Origin: PHAA01 sp964584415
GTDB lineage: Bacteria; Bacillota; Syntrophomonadia; Syntrophomonadales; Syntrophomonadaceae
Direction: 5' to 3'
Length of the DNA: 8,770 nt
NCBI GenBank assembly: GCA_964584415.1
Contig: CAZOZX010000083.1
Span: forward strand, 1-8,770
Shown: positions 4,367 to 8,770 of the stretch, one piece after another
How the letters are laid out: each line of letters starts with the position of its first letter
Numbering within the stretch: position 1 is the stretch's first letter
Notes under the pieces: generated by a model
Seen by the model: the letters and a program-made list of their open reading frames with translations, nothing else
Database searches by the model: none
What the model was told of the DNA's origin: nothing
Position numbers and translations under genes: made by a program

Positions 4367-5500
4367 GTGAGAAAGGTTACTATTTGCGCTTGGGTATTAT
4401 TGATGGCCCTGATGTTGATGGTGCCCCTGGCGATTGCGGAGGACAGCAGTCAACCAGTGGTTGATAATCCAATTACGATTGAAAATCCAGCAAACGAAAA
4501 TCAGACAGGTGGTATAGAAGAGGTAATTCCAGAAGTAGCGGAAGAAAGCAGTCTGTATTATAACGTTAAACTCGATGCTGAATTAGATTTTTATGATCCG
4601 CTGACAATTGTAAACCAGATCGAAGACGGAAATATTGATGGCGATACCCTGTTGGAAAAGCTTAATGATCTGTACAGTCCGGATGTTGAAGTGGTCTTGG
4701 CAGAGAACATGGATAATTCCTGGGTATTGATAGATGAAGACACGACCTTCGCTGTTGGCGACATATTAGTTAGTGAAGACTTTACCCAGATTGGGATTTG
4801 GGTAGCAGATAATGAAGTCTACGACTTGAGCAGTGGGACTGTAAAAACCCCGGCGGACTATTTCTATTACAATCAACCATTGCATGATGTCAACTACGAT
4901 AATGCTATTTCTTTAGATAAGACTGGTGATGATATAATTCCTGCGGAGGGAGAAGGTCCCTCAGTCAGTGGCAGCGATACTATCACGCCCGAAGAGATTG
5001 CTTTAGAGATAGAAGAACCAATAGTTGAACCAACCATAGATCCATCGATAGAAGAAAGTGTTGATCCCGCCGCAGATACAACCGTTGAGCAAATAGCTGA
5101 ACCGGCCAGCCAGATTCCTGAACAAACCCTTCCGGAGGTTGCTCCATCTATGACGATAGAAAACAGTATTGTTCTATTTGAGGATAGCAATATAGTTGTT
5201 AGTTTTCTTGAAAGCGATATAGACGAAGACCTAACCATATTATTAAGGTTTAACAATAAATCAAATATGGATATTTATATTACGACAGATGAAATATCTG
5301 TGAACGGATATGCGTTTTCAGATATTTACGGGAAAGAGTTTATTCCCGCTGGGACTCAAATGGATATGGAAGTGAGGATATATGGACCGGATTTTCCGTT
5401 TAAAGAGTTGACCTCCATTGCTGGCATATTGGCTATCGACAATCCGAATGCCGAAGACAAATTATACACAGCAAGTATTGATGAATTAAAGATATATTGA
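4367..5500 (+). CDS. Secreted acidic surface-associated protein, unknown function
   Basis: A 377-residue protein with a clear signal peptide (MRKVTICAWVLLMALMLM, cleavage likely after AIA at residue 24). Cys7 lies inside the hydrophobic core with no lipobox, so it is not a lipoprotein. After the signal come an acidic stretch, a folded region at about 45-190 with many hydrophobic/Asp alternations, a low-complexity Glu/Pro/Ile/Asp linker at about 205-262 (EEPIVEPTIDPSIEES) and a C-terminal beta-rich, Ig-like-looking domain at 265-377. No wall-anchor or SLH motif is present. The GTG start has GGGAGGG 6 bp upstream. The next gene starts 19 bp after its stop, so the two are probably one operon and this may be an exported partner of the SLH protein. 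I do not recognise the family. Confidence 0.85.
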   Translation: MRKVTICAWVLLMALMLMVPLAIAEDSSQPVVDNPITIENPANENQTGGIEEVIPEVAEESSLYYNVKLDAELDFYDPLTIVNQIEDGNIDGDTLLEKLNDLYSPDVEVVLAENMDNSWVLIDEDTTFAVGDILVSEDFTQIGIWVADNEVYDLSSGTVKTPADYFYYNQPLHDVNYDNAISLDKTGDDIIPAEGEGPSVSGSDTITPEEIALEIEEPIVEPTIDPSIEESVDPAADTTVEQIAEPASQIPEQTLPEVAPSMTIENSIVLFEDSNIVVSFLESDIDEDLTILLRFNNKSNMDIYITTDEISVNGYAFSDIYGKEFIPAGTQMDMEVRIYGPDFPFKELTSIAGILAIDNPNAEDKLYTASIDELKIY

Positions 5501-5519
5501 TGTACGGGGAGTGATAGTT

Positions 5520-8500
5520 TTGTATATATTTCATCATGTGAAAAAGTCGATTACTTTCGTGATGGTAGCTATTATTACGGTTTCTATGGTGTTGATACCA
5601 TTACCGGTTATGGCTGGTGCAAATGCCTTTGGTGATGTCAGCAGCAACTATTGGGCAGCGCCGGCAATCGAAAGTATGGCCAAACAAGGAATCATTAGTG
5701 GTTATGAAGGTCGATTCCGTCCGGAAGATAATGTGACTAGAGCGGAATTTGCGGTCATGTTGGTAAGAGCCTTTGGCTTTAAAGGGGCGATAGTAAATTT
5801 TCCTGATGTTAAAGGGCACTGGGCAGAAGCCTATATTTCTAGAGCAGCAACTAATGGTATTGCAAACGGGTATGGAAACGGCAATTTTGGACCAGATGAT
5901 TTGATAACAAAAGAGCAAATGGTGGTAATGCTAATAAATGCTACCGGGGTTATTGACTCACCTACAGTGGAAAACTTCAAAGATTCATCGCTAATATCTA
6001 GCTGGGCGAAAAAAGACGTAAGTATTGCTGTTGCTAAAGGATACATAACTGGAACGGCTGAAGGATTCTTCTATCCTCAGAAACATGCGTCTCGTGCAGA
6101 AGCAGCGTCCATGATAAATAGCGCACTTAATGAAACACCAAAAGTTGAGACTATTCTGAATACATCAAGCGGAAGCAGTGAACCACACAATAACAGAAAT
6201 AATGCTGCTCCCGAACTAAAAATTGATACGTCATCCTTCACCTATGATTCAACAACAAATGCCTATTTGGTTGACGAGAGTATAGGTCCTATCAGCGGAA
6301 CATTGACGAATTTTAACAGTGTGAGGTCTCTCTCATATAGTGTATATAATGATAGAAACCAACTTGTACAGACAAATCCGATTTCCATCGCTACTAATTG
6401 GACTGTTTCTGATTTAGGTTTGTTTATCGGCATGAACAATGTTGTTTTTAGTGCTGTATCCAATAGCGGTACAGTTGACCAGACATTGAAATTCTACAAT
6501 ACAAGCGAAGATAATCTCTCTAATTTACAATTAGACGAAAGCGATAGTGATGGTGACGGAATCATTAACTTCGTGGAAGATTATTATGGTACATCAAAAA
6601 CAGATATTGATACCGATAAGGACGAATTAAATGATTACGAGGAATTGTTTATATTGGCCACAGATCCACTCAAACCAGATACTGATGGCGACGGGGTCAA
6701 TGATTATGACGAAGATGCGGATAAAGATGGTTTATCAAATGGTTATGAAATAGGCATTGGAACTAGTCCAATATTTGATGATACCGATTTTGATGGTTTA
6801 AATGATTATAAGGAAATCAATACCTATATGACAGATCCCAAAAACGAAGACACAGATGGTGACGGAGCAATAGATGGATGGGAAATTGACAATGGCTTTG
6901 ACCCGTTGTTACACAACTCCTTTTTTGCAGTCAACATTACGTCAAGTAATGGTACGATAACCGCATCAGCTAATGTCAACTTGGTAGGCGCACAAACAGG
7001 AACCCTGAACGTTTCCCCTGTTAACGACAGTATATTCTTAAATGCTAATACACCTGGCTTTATAGGAAGTGCGTTTAACTTTGAGGTGAATGGTGAGATC
7101 GAAAGTGCAACCTTATCGTTTGAATTTGACCCTGCATTGCTCGATGATCCGACATTTGTGCCGACTATATATTATTTTAATGAAGAGGAGCAATTGCTTG
7201 AACCTCTAGCGAATCAGACCATTATTGGCAATGTAGTAACTGCTACTACGACACATTTTTCCCAATATGTTCTGCTAAATAAGACAGCTCTTGACGCAGT
7301 ATGGGATCAGGATATTCGAAAGCCTGGAACAGCAAACACGAAACTGGACATGGCTTTTGTGATTGATGAATCTGGATCTATGAGTTATGATTGGTCGCCT
7401 AAAAATGATCCAAATGGGCTTCGCCTAACTGTAGCCAAGGATATGGTGGATAAGTTCTCTGACGACGACCGTGGAGCTGTCTTTTCCTTTGCATCATATG
7501 TTTCCTTACTGCAAGGATTCACTAATGATAAAAGCCTACTAAAGGATGCTATTGATTCTATTGGTTCGTACGGCAGGACTAGAATGTATGATGCGATCAC
7601 CCAAGCAAATACATTGTTTATTAATGATTCAACAGATGAAAACACAGATAAAATAATGATTGTTCTAACTGACGGTCAGGATAATGCCAGTTCAACAAAT
7701 CTCTCAAGTACATCGCAGACGGCAATGGATAATGAGATAATTATTTATACCGTAGGTCTCGGCACATCTTTGGATACAGCTTCGCTTACATCATTAGCAG
7801 AATCAACCGGCGGCAAATATTACCACGCAACAACAGCAGATGACCTTATTGATATATACAATAAAATTGGTGCTGAAACAATCGACTATAAAACGGATAG
7901 TAACACGGATGGTATTTCTGACTATTATACAAAGTTAATGTGTGATGGTATTTTGCGTAGTGGTACCGGTATTCCGCTGTTTGGCGGGCTTGATTACAAT
8001 GAAGTTCAAGCTAATTCGGATTACGATGGTGATGGTTTAAAAAATGGTGATGAGGTAGTCATTGCTGTTAGTAGCAGTGGTAAAGTATATATGAAGGTCT
8101 ATTCTTCACCAATGTTGCCTGATACCGATGGAGACGGAATAACTGATGATGAGGATACCGCGAAACTTGCTAAAGGCCTTGATGGTGGTATTATTGGGAA
8201 GTTGACATTAATTTCTTGCTATCAAGCTGGTGGAGGTAGTAGTTCAAATTCTACAAGTGGTCACGCGTTTTTCGTATATAACAGCTATGTCAATGATACT
8301 CTCGACTTCAGTGACTTCTATGCAGGATGGACCACTTCCGGCTCATGGTCCGAGCTTACTCGAGAAGAATCATCCGAATACAACATTTCAGCAGGTGACT
8401 TTGTATCGATTGGCGATGGTGGCTTAAGTGAATCTGATGCTGGGGTATGCTATAATTTAGAATTTTGGAAATACTTTCATCTTAAATACACATATCTAAA

Positions 8501-8770
8501 AAATGCTTACATGGCAAAAGAAATAACCCAGGCTAACATGAATACTCTGATATCATACTGTATACTTGATAGTATCAATTATTGGAGTTATACACATAAT
8601 TGCTCTACAGTAGCTTGTGGAGCTTGGAACAAAGTATTTAATGATGATTTGACGGCTAAAGATTGGGGTGTCTTCGCTAATTTAGTTGATACCCCAACCG
8701 GATTGAAAAATTGCATTCTTGAGCAAAGTAATTCCTCAGAGGATTTCAAAATTGGCGATTTAATTGATCC
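5520..8770 (+). CDS. Large SLH / TSP3 / vWA surface protein with permuted-papain-like C-terminus (3' truncated by window)
   Basis: One uninterrupted frame of at least 1083 residues runs off the window. A TTG start with GGGGAG 8 bp upstream gives signal peptide 1-32 (cleavage after VMA or ANA). Three SLH domains (37-83, 94-142, 153-203), each ending in a TRAEFAVML-like motif, bind pyruvylated secondary wall polymer in known families. A beta/Ig-like region (about 220-335) follows, then DxDGDG thrombospondin type 3 calcium repeats at 340-462. Next is a beta domain ending THFSQYVLL (about 465-590). The von Willebrand A domain (about 610-795) has a complete MIDAS set: D616-x-S618-x-S620, T687 and D718. 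More calcium motifs follow near 831-840 and 868-878. The last domain has GHAFF (H915) and HNCSTVACGAW (C1028), the His-then-Cys order of permuted papain/NlpC-like folds. Likely a wall-displayed adhesin or enzyme; substrate unknown. Confidence 0.93.
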   Translation, partial: MYIFHHVKKSITFVMVAIITVSMVLIPLPVMAGANAFGDVSSNYWAAPAIESMAKQGIISGYEGRFRPEDNVTRAEFAVMLVRAFGFKGAIVNFPDVKGHWAEAYISRAATNGIANGYGNGNFGPDDLITKEQMVVMLINATGVIDSPTVENFKDSSLISSWAKKDVSIAVAKGYITGTAEGFFYPQKHASRAEAASMINSALNETPKVETILNTSSGSSEPHNNRNNAAPELKIDTSSFTYDSTTNAYLVDESIGPISGTLTNFNSVRSLSYSVYNDRNQLVQTNPISIATNWTVSDLGLFIGMNNVVFSAVSNSGTVDQTLKFYNTSEDNLSNLQLDESDSDGDGIINFVEDYYGTSKTDIDTDKDELNDYEELFILATDPLKPDTDGDGVNDYDEDADKDGLSNGYEIGIGTSPIFDDTDFDGLNDYKEINTYMTDPKNEDTDGDGAIDGWEIDNGFDPLLHNSFFAVNITSSNGTITASANVNLVGAQTGTLNVSPVNDSIFLNANTPGFIGSAFNFEVNGEIESATLSFEFDPALLDDPTFVPTIYYFNEEEQLLEPLANQTIIGNVVTATTTHFSQYVLLNKTALDAVWDQDIRKPGTANTKLDMAFVIDESGSMSYDWSPKNDPNGLRLTVAKDMVDKFSDDDRGAVFSFASYVSLLQGFTNDKSLLKDAIDSIGSYGRTRMYDAITQANTLFINDSTDENTDKIMIVLTDGQDNASSTNLSSTSQTAMDNEIIIYTVGLGTSLDTASLTSLAESTGGKYYHATTADDLIDIYNKIGAETIDYKTDSNTDGISDYYTKLMCDGILRSGTGIPLFGGLDYNEVQANSDYDGDGLKNGDEVVIAVSSSGKVYMKVYSSPMLPDTDGDGITDDEDTAKLAKGLDGGIIGKLTLISCYQAGGGSSSNSTSGHAFFVYNSYVNDTLDFSDFYAGWTTSGSWSELTREESSEYNISAGDFVSIGDGGLSESDAGVCYNLEFWKYFHLKYTYLKNAYMAKEITQANMNTLISYCILDSINYWSYTHNCSTVACGAWNKVFNDDLTAKDWGVFANLVDTPTGLKNCILEQSNSSEDFKIGDLID

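Noticed and set aside
4281..4370. 29-codon leader ORF starting at TTG 4281 and overlapping the GTG start of the surface operon
   Set aside because: The GGAGG lies only 2 bp before the TTG, too close for normal initiation, and the peptide is unremarkable. The stop/start overlap with 4367 is suggestive of coupling but not enough to call a gene.
5601..7645. Several leftward open frames (5601-5918, 5831-6046, 6263-6463, 7385-7645)
   Set aside because: All lie antisense within the continuous SLH/vWA reading frame, which has recognisable domains throughout. The antisense frames have none.

Overview
The window looks like chromosomal DNA of an endospore-forming, Gram-positive anaerobe of the Clostridia (a Peptococcaceae/Desulfotomaculum-like lineage is a guess). 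The grounds are strong AGGAGG-type ribosome binding sites, frequent GTG/TTG starts, a CotF-type spore coat gene, a LytTR response regulator with a multi-pass Spo0B/GHKL-type sensor kinase, and an S-layer-homology (SLH) surface protein. No rRNA, tRNA, CRISPR, transposase or phage gene was seen.

Layout. (1) 1-406 is purine-rich on the + strand and appears non-coding. (2) 407-784 holds three tandem 126-bp units, each with a long hairpin. The same hairpin recurs at 863-907, just past the 3' end of the coat operon, and as a decayed half at 1502-1529. Base-pair covariation between copies shows that the fold is conserved. (3) A two-gene leftward spore-coat-type operon follows: a 67-aa protein (1215-1418) and a CotF-like protein (933-1202). 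(4) A two-component pair is arranged tail to tail: LytTR response regulator (1846-2571, +) and seven/eight-pass membrane kinase (2606-3904, -). Each gene has a direct repeat with 21-22 bp start-to-start spacing upstream. (5) A rightward surface-protein operon completes the window: a secreted acidic protein (4367-5500) and, 19 bp later, a very large protein running off the right edge (5520->8770). The large protein carries three SLH domains, thrombospondin-type-3 calcium repeats, a von Willebrand A domain and a C-terminal domain resembling a circularly permuted papain-like enzyme.

The most unusual arrangement concerns terminators. I see no convincing terminator in the 34 bp between the convergent regulator and kinase genes. 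A strong + strand terminator (4184-4214) lies beyond the kinase 5' end, and two - strand terminators (1682-1722 and 1578-1601) lie beyond the regulator 5' end. None has another obvious gene to serve. The simplest reading is that each transcript runs through the partner gene as antisense RNA and stops just past it. This is inference and needs transcript mapping.

How the parts work together, by inference: the kinase and regulator probably form one sensory pathway, perhaps autoregulated through the spaced repeats. Control of the adjacent surface operon is possible, but no shared operator was found there. The surface operon would display a calcium-binding, adhesive and possibly enzymatic protein on the cell wall together with a secreted partner.
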